Translations under genes and position numbers: made by a program | The notes under the pieces: generated by a model | Told to the model about the DNA's origin: nothing | The model's input: only the letters and a program-made list of their open reading frames with translations | The model's database searches: none | Assembly: GCF_029215985.1 (NCBI RefSeq) | Contig: NZ_JAEMVC010000013.1 | Coordinates: 1-51,331, forward strand | From: Sulfurimonas sp. SAG-AH-194-C21 | GTDB taxonomy: Bacteria > Campylobacterota > Campylobacteria > Campylobacterales > Sulfurimonadaceae | DNA length: 51,331 nucleotides | Reading direction: 5' to 3' | Part shown: positions 34,347 through 44,129 of the stretch, in pieces | Layout of the letters: the number at the start of each line of letters is the position of its first letter | Numbering within the stretch: position 1 is the stretch's first letter

Positions 34347-36239
34347 CTAAATCTCTATAAAAGTTAAACAGTAAACTTCATTTTTGTAGTTATCGCTAAT
34401 TTTATATTCTCTGTAACCATTAGAAGCGACTGATACAATAAGGTATTGTTTATCTTGGAGTATTTCAAAGTCATATACAGAGTGTTTTCCCGTAGATGTT
34501 ATAAATTTATCATCTATACTCACTGTTTGGAGTACTTTTATAGATGGGTTTGTTGAAGAAATAACCTTTTTATTTTTATCTACAAAAAGCATAAAACCTT
34601 TTTTATGTGCTGGGAAACTATCTTGTAAAATCGCTTGGAACTCAGGGAGTGAATCAAAAACAACACTTACCCCTCCAACTACTTTCCCTTCATGCACGAT
34701 GGAAGCAGAGTAGATATAAGTTGCTTTGTCATTATAAAGAGAAGTGTTTTCAAAACTACTTACAAAGTAAGCCTGAGAGCTTTGATTTGATAAAGTCTTC
34801 GAAACATAAGAATCTTCAAGCTTTTGACCAATTATATGGTGATTGTTTGATGATGCCACTACTGTTTTATTCGTGTCATATAAAAATATATTTGTATAAA
34901 CAGTATACAAATCGTTAATATAGTTAAGTACACTGTTTAGCTCTTGAGTATTAACACTTTTCGATGCAAGTTCTTCTTGAAACAGAGGGGTTAATGCCCA
35001 CCATCTACTATCATTTGCTCTCTCATAAAGGTTTCTATCCATAATGTCTATTGCTAGGTGCGATGCCATCTTTCCATCATTAATAAGTCCTTCTTTAACA
35101 ACACTTTCTAAGTTCTTTATAGAATTTTTAATAGACTTAAAAAGTTCTGTACTTATGTTTCGTAAGTTGTCCAATATCGGGGTTAAAAGATACACTCTTT
35201 GTTTCACTGCGATAAGTTCACCATTGATGATAACATCGGCTATATCTTCTAAAATGTTATTTGCTTTTTCAATGACCAACTGTAATTTTTCTGATAGTAA
35301 ATTAGGCTCATTATTTTGCTCATTACTCTCTTCTTCTAGGGCTTCTACTGGATTTTTAAGACCTACAGAGTTAAAAAGTGCAGTTGCATACCAGCCATCA
35401 ATGCCATAATAACCTTGATAGCCAGATGTTTTTTTGGAAACAACAATATACTTATGCTCAAGGATTGTGTACTTTTTGTCTATGTATGAAATATGGTTTT
35501 TCTGTGAATTTGTTGCAAATATTTCCTTTGAATTTGAAATTGAAAGGGATTCATTATTGACTGTCAGGTTTGAAAAAATACTTGAAAGTTCATCTTCAAA
35601 TTTAAAGCAGAGACATAAAACACCTATGTCTTCATTGTTGTAGCTAATTTTTTGAGCATATATAAGTGTTTTTTCTTGAGCATCAAATATATCTGAATGA
35701 GTATATCTCTCGACATAACTATCACTTACAAGAGCATCTTTTAAAATTGAATCATTAGAATGGAGAATTTTATTGTCTGGATTCATGTTTATTTTTGCAT
35801 TACCCTCTGTATCGAAAATAACGATTTCATTATATACACTGTATTTACTAGCATACTCTTGAAGATGTTGTAGGAGTTTTTCTTTTTGAATGTCTTGAGT
35901 AGTTAAAAAGGTGCAAATAAGATTATCAGTAGATAAAAAGCCTACATCAGCAGTTCTTTCAAAAAGATTACGAATTAATATATCGATGGTAGTTTTTGCT
36001 TTAAATTCTAACTCGTCAGTTATTTTTCTAAGGTTTTCTTCGAGAAGGGCATCGATTAGTTCTGTTTTTAGTTCATCAAAAACTATAGAAGTTTTATCTG
36101 TAAACTCAAAAAGATTTGCTGCAACATGAAGGGCATTTATCTTACCTGTTAGTGTGACTTTGTTTAAAAACTTATTTTGTTTTTCTAAATCTATCTTTGT
36201 TTGTTCGATAAAAGGGAAAATCTTGAGCAGTTCATTCAT
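34347..36239 (-). CDS. Internally duplicated cytosolic Cache-like sensor protein
   Basis: The 630-residue protein contains two related halves. Each has a helical lead with the motif RNL[FY]ER (RNLFERTAD at 90-98; DRNLYERANDSRWW at 401-414) and then a PAS/Cache-like fold (VIFDTEGNAKINMNP near 140-154; IFLYDTNKTVVASS near 451-464). Between them is a helical linker (about 300-390). No signal peptide, membrane helix, kinase, GGDEF, MCP or CheW domain is visible, so it must act through partners. The C-terminus EVYCLTFIEI reads like the edge of a further domain that is absent. It is transcribed divergently from nifS. Confidence 0.75.
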   Translation of the reverse strand: MNELLKIFPFIEQTKIDLEKQNKFLNKVTLTGKINALHVAANLFEFTDKTSIVFDELKTELIDALLEENLRKITDELEFKAKTTIDILIRNLFERTADVGFLSTDNLICTFLTTQDIQKEKLLQHLQEYASKYSVYNEIVIFDTEGNAKINMNPDNKILHSNDSILKDALVSDSYVERYTHSDIFDAQEKTLIYAQKISYNNEDIGVLCLCFKFEDELSSIFSNLTVNNESLSISNSKEIFATNSQKNHISYIDKKYTILEHKYIVVSKKTSGYQGYYGIDGWYATALFNSVGLKNPVEALEEESNEQNNEPNLLSEKLQLVIEKANNILEDIADVIINGELIAVKQRVYLLTPILDNLRNISTELFKSIKNSIKNLESVVKEGLINDGKMASHLAIDIMDRNLYERANDSRWWALTPLFQEELASKSVNTQELNSVLNYINDLYTVYTNIFLYDTNKTVVASSNNHHIIGQKLEDSYVSKTLSNQSSQAYFVSSFENTSLYNDKATYIYSASIVHEGKVVGGVSVVFDSLPEFQAILQDSFPAHKKGFMLFVDKNKKVISSTNPSIKVLQTVSIDDKFITSTGKHSVYDFEILQDKQYLIVSVASNGYREYKISDNYKNEVYCLTFIEI

Positions 36240-36293
36240 CGTATATTAATCCTTGTGTATATAGTATAGCAAAAAACAGAGAATAATAGTGCT

Positions 36294-36308
36294 CAATAAT
36301 GATTATTA
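36294..36308. promoter_or_regulatory. Fur-box-like site in the Cache-nifS intergenic region
   Basis: CAATAATGATTATTA matches the 7-1-7 Fur motif TGATAATNATTATCA at 11 of 14 informative positions. It lies 55 nt upstream of the Cache-like gene start and suggests iron-dependent control. Confidence 0.4.
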
Positions 36309-36363
36309 AATAGACATTCTATTATTTTAGAAACTGAAAGAACTATTAAGCAGAACTAACTTT

Positions 36364-36385
36364 ATGATTTGCTTAAGCGAATCAT
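36364..36385. promoter_or_regulatory. 22-bp palindrome between the divergent genes
   Basis: ATGATTTGCTTAAGCGAATCAT is symmetrical apart from one pair (T/G). It could be an operator for a dimeric regulator. It sits midway between the two Fur-like sites. Confidence 0.4.
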
Positions 36386-36447
36386 AATCACAAAGCTATT
36401 ATCATGTCAAAACGAAAGAGGACAAAAATTGTCTTATTTAAAAAGAG

Positions 36448-36462
36448 TGATAATCATTCTTA
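36448..36462. promoter_or_regulatory. Fur-box-like site just upstream of nifS
   Basis: TGATAATCATTCTTA matches the 7-1-7 Fur motif at 12 of 14 informative positions and lies 16 nt before the nifS ATG, a position where a bound repressor would block transcription. Iron-responsive control would fit iron-sulfur cluster assembly. Confidence 0.5.
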
Positions 36463-36463
36463 A

Positions 36464-37693
<1,230 letters not shown>

Positions 37694-37724
37694 AAATAAA
37701 ACTATAAAATATAAAGGATAAGAC

Positions 37725-38705
37725 ATGGCAAAAGCAGATGTATTAGGCGAATCACTTTGGGACGCTTACTCAAATAAAGTTACGACATTAATGAACAACC
37801 CTCAACACCAAGGAGAAATCTTTGACGCAGAGGCTGAAGAACGTGGTAACAAACTTATTGTTGCTGATTTTGGTGCAGAATCTTGTGGAGATGCAGTTCG
37901 TCTTTACTGGGAAATTGACCCTAAAAATGACAAAATTGTAAACTCTAAATTTAAATCTTTTGGTTGTGGTACAGCTATCGCATCTTCTGATGTTATGACT
38001 GAACTTTGTATCGGTAAAACAGTTCAAGAAGCGGTAAAGATTACAAACATTGACGTTGAGCTTGCTCTTCGTGATGATCCTGAAACGCCTGCTGTTCCAC
38101 CTCAAAAAATGCACTGTTCAGTTATGGCTTATGATGTTATCAAAAAAGCTGCTGGTCTTTACATGGGTGTTGATGCGGAGAGTTTTGAAGAAGAAATCAT
38201 CGTATGTGAATGTGCTCGTGTTTCACTTGGAACACTTCAAGAAGTTATCAAGTTAAATGACCTAAAAACTGTAGAAGAGATTACAGACTATACTAAAGCT
38301 GGTGGTTTTTGTAAGTCTTGTATCAAACCAGGTGGACATGAAGCTCGTGAATGGTACTTAGTTGACATTTTAGCTGACACCCGTAAAGAGATGGACAGTG
38401 AGAAAATGAAAGCTGCTGCTGATGCTATGGCCGCTGGTGGAGGAAACTTTGAAGAGATGACTTTAGTACAACAGATCAAAGCTGTTGATGCTGTAATTGA
38501 CGAAAGTGTTCGTCAGTTTCTTGTTATGGATGGTGGTGATGTTGAAATCATCGACATTAAGAAAAATGAGAGAAGTATTGATATCTATATCAGATACCTT
38601 GGTGCATGTGGTTCTTGTGAGTCAAGCTCAACAGGTACACTTTATGCAATCGAGTCAACACTTCAAGAGAAGTTGTCTGACAAAATCAAAGTTTTACCTA
38701 TCTAA
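37725..38705 (+). CDS. nifU: Iron-sulfur cluster scaffold NifU
   Basis: The 326-residue protein has all three NifU modules: an IscU-like scaffold (1-about 150; Cys54, Cys81, Cys131), a central [2Fe-2S] domain (Cys161, Cys163, Cys196, Cys199) and a C-terminal Nfu domain (about 250-326; CGSC at 295-298). It receives sulfur from NifS and builds clusters for transfer. The start is preceded by AAAGGATAAG. A strong terminator follows the stop. Confidence 0.96.
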   Translation: MAKADVLGESLWDAYSNKVTTLMNNPQHQGEIFDAEAEERGNKLIVADFGAESCGDAVRLYWEIDPKNDKIVNSKFKSFGCGTAIASSDVMTELCIGKTVQEAVKITNIDVELALRDDPETPAVPPQKMHCSVMAYDVIKKAAGLYMGVDAESFEEEIIVCECARVSLGTLQEVIKLNDLKTVEEITDYTKAGGFCKSCIKPGGHEAREWYLVDILADTRKEMDSEKMKAAADAMAAGGGNFEEMTLVQQIKAVDAVIDESVRQFLVMDGGDVEIIDIKKNERSIDIYIRYLGACGSCESSSTGTLYAIESTLQEKLSDKIKVLPI

Positions 38706-38717
38706 ATAACGTTATAA

Positions 38718-38742
38718 AGAAGAGGAGTTTAACTCCTCTTCT
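38718..38742. terminator. Bidirectional terminator between nifU and the chemoreceptor gene
   Basis: AGAAGAGGAGTT (38718-38729) and AACTCCTCTTCT (38731-38742) form a 12-bp stem. It lies 13 nt after nifU and 16 nt after the convergent chemoreceptor gene. Confidence 0.7.
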
Positions 38743-38757
38743 AACTTTCTATATTTT

Positions 38758-39822
38758 CTATTTCTGTACTGATTTTACAATATTGTATAAATCTACAAAT
38801 GCAGTTTCACTCGAAACTTCCACATCTTTAATACGTTCAAGTGCCTCTTCATGTTTAGCGTCGAGTTTTAATGTTATTGCTTCATTTAATCCTTGATGAA
38901 CATTTGCATGATGCGAAGCAATTGAGCTTAGTTCAGACTTGCCTTTTAAGAAAGTACTTGCTGCATTTGAAAACCACTTTCCAAATCGACAACTGTTTTC
39001 ATCCATAACATTTGTTACATTACCAAAGAACATAGATCTATATGCTTTGAGTTTAAGATCAATATGGTCTATCTTTCCTGTATTTACCTGAAGTTCGTTT
39101 GTTACATACTGTGTTGTCTCTTTAATTATGTTAGAGTTTTGCATAACAAGTTCAACACTTAAGTTGAACTCATCCAAAATTCCTGAAACTTTTGTTGTCT
39201 CTTCACTAAATGTGTTACTGATTTCTATAAGAGAGTTTGAGTTTTGTTTTAAGGAGTTTATGTTTATCTCAACTTCACTTGTCGCTTTTTGAGTGCGTTC
39301 TGCAAGTTTACGTACTTCATCAGCAACAACAGCAAATCCACGACCATGCTCACCTGCACGAGCTGCTTCAATAGCTGCATTAAGTGCAAGTAGATTCGTC
39401 TGGTCTGAGATATCTTTAATTAAGTTAATGATTTCGCTGATAGACATAACACTATCATTGAGGGAGTTGGAATCATCACTTAAAGTATTTGTGTACTCTT
39501 GAATTCTGTCTATACTATTTGCTATTTGACTAGTTTCACTCTCTACATCAACCATCTTTTGTGTTGTAGTTGCGTTGAGCTCATTAATATCTTTAAGCTT
39601 TTCAAGTGAACTATCAGCAGTTTTTAGTAAAAAAGTTGTTCCATCATCATAACTATTTAAAAGAGAAGTTATAAGTTCTTTCTCTTTAGTGTCTTCTACA
39701 TATACTGGTGCCTCTAGCTCGCTAATTCGATTCAGGAGTTGTTTATTTTCATTTCTGAGAGTTTCTAGCTCCTCGATATACATTCCTTGTATTTTTTCAA
39801 TTTTACTCTTGCATCCAAACAT
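38758..39822 (-). CDS. Cytosolic chemoreceptor with CZB zinc-binding domain (TlpD-like)
   Basis: The 354-residue protein has an N-terminal coiled coil (about 8-40), a short MCP signalling domain with [20 protein letters not shown] and [16 protein letters not shown], and a C-terminal CZB domain (about 250-354). In CZB three histidines and a cysteine bind zinc: here [17 protein letters not shown] and [12 protein letters not shown]. There are no membrane helices, as in Helicobacter pylori TlpD, a cytosolic receptor reported to sense oxidants and energy stress. It is a single-gene unit. Confidence 0.85.
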   Translation of the reverse strand: MFGCKSKIEKIQGMYIEELETLRNENKQLLNRISELEAPVYVEDTKEKELITSLLNSYDDGTTFLLKTADSSLEKLKDINELNATTTQKMVDVESETSQIANSIDRIQEYTNTLSDDSNSLNDSVMSISEIINLIKDISDQTNLLALNAAIEAARAGEHGRGFAVVADEVRKLAERTQKATSEVEININSLKQNSNSLIEISNTFSEETTKVSGILDEFNLSVELVMQNSNIIKETTQYVTNELQVNTGKIDHIDLKLKAYRSMFFGNVTNVMDENSCRFGKWFSNAASTFLKGKSELSSIASHHANVHQGLNEAITLKLDAKHEEALERIKDVEVSSETAFVDLYNIVKSVQK

Positions 39823-39926
39823 AATGAAATACCTCTTCTTTTTGATTTAAGTATAACACAAATTCATGAGGTAAACTTTAATTTATAAGGTTTACTTTCA
39901 TACATAAGTTTGGCTAAAATGGGTCT

Positions 39927-40520
39927 ATGAATGAAACACACTACTCTTGTATAGCTGATGCCCTTGTTGAGAGGGGTTATATAGTAATAAACGATGCACT
40001 ATGCATACAAATGATAGATAAACTCTTAGAATTTTCAAAAAATGAAATACACTATAAGAATGCTAAAATATCAAGTACTCAAAATAGTCACTTAGATAGT
40101 ACCAAGCGAAGTGATAAAACACAGTGGTTAGATGAAGATGATGCTATTCAAAGTGAGTACTTGATGTTTATGGAAGGCTTAAGGAAATATCTCAATCGTA
40201 CTTTATATCTTGGACTCACCTACTATGAAGCACATTTTTCTATTTATAACAAAGGCGACTTCTATGAGAAACATTTAGATGCTTTTGTGGGTGAGAAAAA
40301 CCGTGTAGTTACCACACTTTTGTATCTAAATGAAGAGTGGGAACAGAGAGATGGTGGAGAGTTGATTATCTATGATATAAATGGTGGTGAAGTAAAAAAA
40401 GTTATTCCAAAAGGAAATACTATGGTCATTTTTTTAAGTGATAAATTTCCTCATGAGGTCTTAACAACGAATAAAAAACGCCACTCTATAGCTGGGTGGT
40501 TTCGGGTGGATAAAAGATGA
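39927..40520 (+). CDS. 2-Oxoglutarate/Fe(II) oxygenase, prolyl-hydroxylase type
   Basis: The 197-residue protein has the double-stranded beta-helix core of 2-oxoglutarate-dependent oxygenases. Iron ligands are His116, Asp118 (YEKHLDAF) and His176 (KFPHEVL), and Arg185 (KRHSIAGWFR) should bind 2-oxoglutarate. YEAHFSIYNKGDFYEKH resembles the SM-20/EGL-9 prolyl 4-hydroxylase group. The substrate is unknown; it could be a protein residue or small molecule. It overlaps the CitE-like gene by 4 nt (ATGA). Confidence 0.85.
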   Translation: MNETHYSCIADALVERGYIVINDALCIQMIDKLLEFSKNEIHYKNAKISSTQNSHLDSTKRSDKTQWLDEDDAIQSEYLMFMEGLRKYLNRTLYLGLTYYEAHFSIYNKGDFYEKHLDAFVGEKNRVVTTLLYLNEEWEQRDGGELIIYDINGGEVKKVIPKGNTMVIFLSDKFPHEVLTTNKKRHSIAGWFRVDKR

Positions 40521-41398
40521 AAAATTTAGATTACTTAGAGCTGGGTGGAACACTTTTTATACCCGCTTCGCACAAAAGACTCAAAGAGATAGTATGTGAC
40601 AACAAATATCCCCATCTTAAAAGTGTAGTCATAGACTTTGAAGATGGTTTGGAACATAGTGACTTTGAGTTTGCTATGCAAAACATAAATAATATTTTAG
40701 AAAATATTACAAGTAAAACATTACTCACTTTTATAAGAGCCAAAAATACACAACACTTATCAGAGCTTTTAAGACTGAGTCATATTGATAAGATAAGAGG
40801 TTTTGTCTTAGCAAAGTTTTCTCTTGCCAACGCAGAGATTTATTTGAATTTACTAAGTTGTACAAATCATATAATAATGCCTAGTATAGAGGGAGAAGAG
40901 CTTTTTAATCATCAAAAACTCCATCTATTAAAAGAGATGATACTAACTAACAAACATAAAGTTTTGTTAGTGCGTTTTGGGCTTGAAGATATGCTCAAAC
41001 AACTCAGTATGAAAAGGAAATGTGATGAGTCCATTTTTGATTTGTCTGCACCTGCATCAGTTGTTGGAAATTTTATAGCAACTTTTAAAAGTGCAGGTTT
41101 TGGGGTGAGTGCTGGTGTTTACCCATGTTACAGAGATAAAGTGGGTTTTATAAAAGATGTAAAACGCGATATAAAAGAGGGACTTCTTAGTAAAACCATC
41201 ATCCATCCAAGTCAAATAGCACTTATAAATGAGATATATAAGGTGCAAAAGAGAGAGTATGAAGAGGCTACAGAGATAGTAAATTCACAGAAAAAAGTTT
41301 TTGCTTTAAATGGTAAAATGGCAGAGAGTGTAACGATGAGTTCTTACTCGCTAGAGTTGATACACAGAGCAAAAATATATGGCTTTAAAGATGAGTAA
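40517..41398 (+). CDS. CitE-like (HpcH/HpaI family) lyase
   Basis: The 293-residue protein is a TIM-barrel of the citrate-lyase beta-subunit type: LFIPASHKRLKEI (13-25), VVIDFEDGLE (37-46, metal-binding acidic residues), RFGLEDML and SAGVYPCYRDK. The C-terminus SKTIIHPSQIALIN is a family signature. Members cleave or form carbon-carbon bonds next to acyl groups. The substrate cannot be told; a CitE-like group is also found with tellurite-type stress genes, but none of those are here. It overlaps genes on both sides. Confidence 0.8.
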   Translation: MKNLDYLELGGTLFIPASHKRLKEIVCDNKYPHLKSVVIDFEDGLEHSDFEFAMQNINNILENITSKTLLTFIRAKNTQHLSELLRLSHIDKIRGFVLAKFSLANAEIYLNLLSCTNHIIMPSIEGEELFNHQKLHLLKEMILTNKHKVLLVRFGLEDMLKQLSMKRKCDESIFDLSAPASVVGNFIATFKSAGFGVSAGVYPCYRDKVGFIKDVKRDIKEGLLSKTIIHPSQIALINEIYKVQKREYEEATEIVNSQKKVFALNGKMAESVTMSSYSLELIHRAKIYGFKDE

Positions 41399-42065
41399 AA
41401 TATTTGAGTACCAGGTTTGGCACTTTATTGCTCTTGTTCTTAGTGTCGTTGTATTTATACTTTTTGGGAAATATGTAGAAGTTTTTAGTGCTGGTTCTTT
41501 GTTTGGAGTTGATACCCTTATTTGGTTCGCTTTAGCAGTTTTTTTCCCTCTAGCACATCAACTCTATGTAGCAGTAGTCTGGCGTTTAGAACTGTATAAA
41601 AACTATTTTAGTTCTCGTTTTGGTTGGAAGAGGTCTTTTTTAGTGTATCGTATTGGTTTTTCTCTTCTATTTGGCTCGCGTTTAGTTTTTATTATTTTTT
41701 TAGCCTACTCAAATCGTGGAACCCTACTTGTAGACCCTTTCTCTGTGTACTTACTTGTTGCGTTTATCACACCTATAGTTGCATATCTTTTTTATAGTGT
41801 TGTGAGGTATTTTACTATTGAGCGAGCATATGGCATAGACCATTTTGATAAAGAGTATGATGTACCTTATGTCAAAGAAGGCATCTTTCGTTTTACTGAT
41901 AATGGCATGTATATTTTTGGGCTTTTGATTTTGTATATTCCCGCACTGCTTCTTTTTTCAAAAGTAGCTCTTGTTGTGGCAGTCTTTAACCATCTCTATA
42001 TCTGGGTACACTACTTTACAACGGAAAAACCAGATATGCAAGAGATATATGGGCAGGCTCCATAA
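41391..42065 (+). CDS. Integral membrane protein, isoprenylcysteine-methyltransferase-like
   Basis: About 224 residues with five to six predicted transmembrane helices. The C-terminal part, AYGIDHFDKEYDVPYVKEGI then RFTDNGMYIFGLLILY and FNHLYIWVHYFTTEKPDM, has the layout of PEMT/ICMT-type membrane methyltransferases, where a final helix and charged motif bind AdoMet. The match is by pattern only. The start ATG at 41391 overlaps the upstream stop; an in-frame ATG at 41379 would add four residues. Confidence 0.6.
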   Translation: MSKIFEYQVWHFIALVLSVVVFILFGKYVEVFSAGSLFGVDTLIWFALAVFFPLAHQLYVAVVWRLELYKNYFSSRFGWKRSFLVYRIGFSLLFGSRLVFIIFLAYSNRGTLLVDPFSVYLLVAFITPIVAYLFYSVVRYFTIERAYGIDHFDKEYDVPYVKEGIFRFTDNGMYIFGLLILYIPALLLFSKVALVVAVFNHLYIWVHYFTTEKPDMQEIYGQAP

Positions 42066-42085
42066 CAGATAAAGCAAAGAAAATG

Positions 42086-42091
42086 TATAAT
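42086..42091 (+). promoter_or_regulatory. Candidate -10 element of speD
   Basis: TATAAT lies 26 nt before the speD ATG, with AGAGGAAAA as ribosome-binding site. It suggests a start point for the speD-bioA transcript. Confidence 0.45.
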
Positions 42092-42117
42092 TAGCCTAAT
42101 AAAATAAGAGGAAAATT

Positions 42118-42846
42118 ATGCAATTATCGGGTTTTAACAATCTAAAAAAAGCACTTAGTTTTAGTTTTTATGACTTTGTTATTGCCCCGAGCCAAGCAGA
42201 AAAACTCTCATATATTGAGTATATAAATAATCATTATAATGCCAAGAGAATATCAGAACTTTTACAAAAAATAGTCCATATCATCGAGGCAGAAGTTTTA
42301 CACACTTCAGCACAAGACTATGAGCCTTATGGAGCTAGTTCTATGATACTACTAGGAGATATAAAAGGCTCTGGTGTAGATATGCACCTAAACAAGAGCC
42401 ATATTACAGCACACACTTATCCTGACTTTGAAAATGAAAATGGAATTTTATCTTTTCGTGTAGATATAGAACTCTCTAGTTGTGGAGAGATAACACCCTT
42501 GAGTTCGTTAAACGCCATCTTTGACTTCTTTGATACAGATATAGTGACAATAGACTACAATGTTCGTGGGTTTACTCGTAACAAACTAGGGCAACACATC
42601 TATATGGATCACTCTCTTGGGTCTATAAAAGAGTACATAAACACAGAGATATTGGCGAGTTATAAAACAAAAGAGCTTATTTTGCAAAATGATAATATCT
42701 GGCAGTTAAAACTGCTTCGAACTGATATGCAAAGAGAGGAGTATTTCTCACCAAATACTACTCTTACAAATGAAGAAAAAATGACTTATATGAAGCTGTT
42801 AAACGCGGAGATGTTAAGTATATTTAACGGATGGAGAACAAGATGA
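42118..42846 (+). CDS. speD: S-adenosylmethionine decarboxylase proenzyme (E. coli SpeD type)
   Basis: The 242-residue protein follows E. coli SpeD (264 residues) along its length: LSGFNNLKKALSFSFYDF, QDYEPYGASSMILL, NKSHITAHTYPDFE, DIVTIDYNVRGFTRNKLG and MDHSLGSIKEYI. Self-cleavage before Ser94 (KSHI) should create the pyruvoyl group. The product, decarboxylated AdoMet, donates aminopropyl groups to polyamines. It is slightly short because a loop after residue 80 is reduced. It overlaps bioA by 4 nt and lies near an aminopropyltransferase gene. Confidence 0.93.
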   Translation: MQLSGFNNLKKALSFSFYDFVIAPSQAEKLSYIEYINNHYNAKRISELLQKIVHIIEAEVLHTSAQDYEPYGASSMILLGDIKGSGVDMHLNKSHITAHTYPDFENENGILSFRVDIELSSCGEITPLSSLNAIFDFFDTDIVTIDYNVRGFTRNKLGQHIYMDHSLGSIKEYINTEILASYKTKELILQNDNIWQLKLLRTDMQREEYFSPNTTLTNEEKMTYMKLLNAEMLSIFNGWRTR

Positions 42847-44129
42847 TAGATTTTGATACACAACACATATTACACCCTTATGCCCCTTCGATTCCAAACA
42901 CAAATATGCAACTTGTAAAGTCAGCATCTGGCGTTTACTTAGAGCTTGAGAATGGAGAAAAAATAATAGATGGGATGAGCTCTTGGTGGTCGGTCATCCA
43001 CGGTTATAATGTTCCTGAATTAAACGCAGCTGCAGAGAGACAACTCTCTAAAATGAGTCACGTTATGTTTGGTGGACTCACTCACGAGCCTGCTATTAAA
43101 CTAGCTCAAACACTTCTTGGCATCACCGATGAGAACTTAGAACATATCTTTTTTAGTGATAGTGGAAGTGTGAGTGTTGAGGTTGCTTTAAAGATGGCGT
43201 TTCAGTATTGGAACTCTCAAGGTAACAAAGAAAAAACTAAAATCCTTGCCTTCTCTAAGGGGTATCATGGAGATACTATTGGGGCGATGAGTGTTTGTGA
43301 TCCTATAACGGGTATGCACTCTGCGTTTGAAGATGTTTTGCATAAAAATATTTTCACAGAAGCTCCTATGTGTATGTTTGGGGATGAATGGGATGAAAAA
43401 TATATACAAGACTTTAAAACTAAACTACAAAAAAACCAACAGATTATAGCCGCTGTTATACTTGAGCCTATTGTTCAAGGAGCAGGAGGCATGAGACTCT
43501 ACTCCCCCCATTTTTTAAAACGAGTGAGAGAACTCTGTACCGAGTATGATGTACTTTTGATTTTAGATGAGATAGCTACGGGTTTTGGTCGAACAGGAAA
43601 ACTCTTTGCTTATGAGTATGCACAAGTGAGCCCCGATATACTCTGTGTGGGTAAGGCACTTACGGGTGGTTATATGTCACTTGCGGCAACACTAACGAGT
43701 AAAAAAGTGATGCAGGGAGTTGAGAGTGGTGGCAATGTTTTGATGCATGGACCAACCTTTATGGCAAACCCTCTTGCTTGCGCCGTTGCTAACGCTAGTT
43801 TGGAGTTACTTTTAAAATCACCTTGGCAAAAAAGAGTTTTGGACATACAAACACAGTTAGAAAATGAACTGAGAGTTTGCGAAGAGTTGTCTATGGTAAA
43901 AGAGGTTCGTTGTCTTGGTGCTATCGGAGTTGTGGAGCTAAAAGAAGATGGAGATTTAGCATGGTTAACTGGGGAGTTCATCAAACATGGCGTTTGGCTT
44001 CGCCCTTTTAACAAACTTGTCTACATCATGCCTCCCTTTGTTATAAGTAAGGAAGAATTAAGTACTTTAACTTCTGCTATTTACGATGTACTAAAGGATT
44101 ATGCTTCTTTGACACAAAGAATCTCATAG
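42843..44129 (+). CDS. bioA: Adenosylmethionine-8-amino-7-oxononanoate aminotransferase
   Basis: About 428 residues. This PLP enzyme uses AdoMet as amino donor in biotin synthesis. Motifs: DGMSSWWSVIHGYNVPEL, SDSGSVSVEVALKMA, LILDEIATGFGRTGKLF and the PLP-lysine segment CVGKALTGGYMSLAATL. WW near the N-terminus is typical of BioA. ATG 42843 is chosen because it forms an ATGA overlap with the speD stop; ATG 42831 would add four residues. It overlaps the convergent sulP-type gene by 31 bp. Other bio genes are not nearby. Confidence 0.95.
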   Translation: MIDFDTQHILHPYAPSIPNTNMQLVKSASGVYLELENGEKIIDGMSSWWSVIHGYNVPELNAAAERQLSKMSHVMFGGLTHEPAIKLAQTLLGITDENLEHIFFSDSGSVSVEVALKMAFQYWNSQGNKEKTKILAFSKGYHGDTIGAMSVCDPITGMHSAFEDVLHKNIFTEAPMCMFGDEWDEKYIQDFKTKLQKNQQIIAAVILEPIVQGAGGMRLYSPHFLKRVRELCTEYDVLLILDEIATGFGRTGKLFAYEYAQVSPDILCVGKALTGGYMSLAATLTSKKVMQGVESGGNVLMHGPTFMANPLACAVANASLELLLKSPWQKRVLDIQTQLENELRVCEELSMVKEVRCLGAIGVVELKEDGDLAWLTGEFIKHGVWLRPFNKLVYIMPPFVISKEELSTLTSAIYDVLKDYASLTQRIS

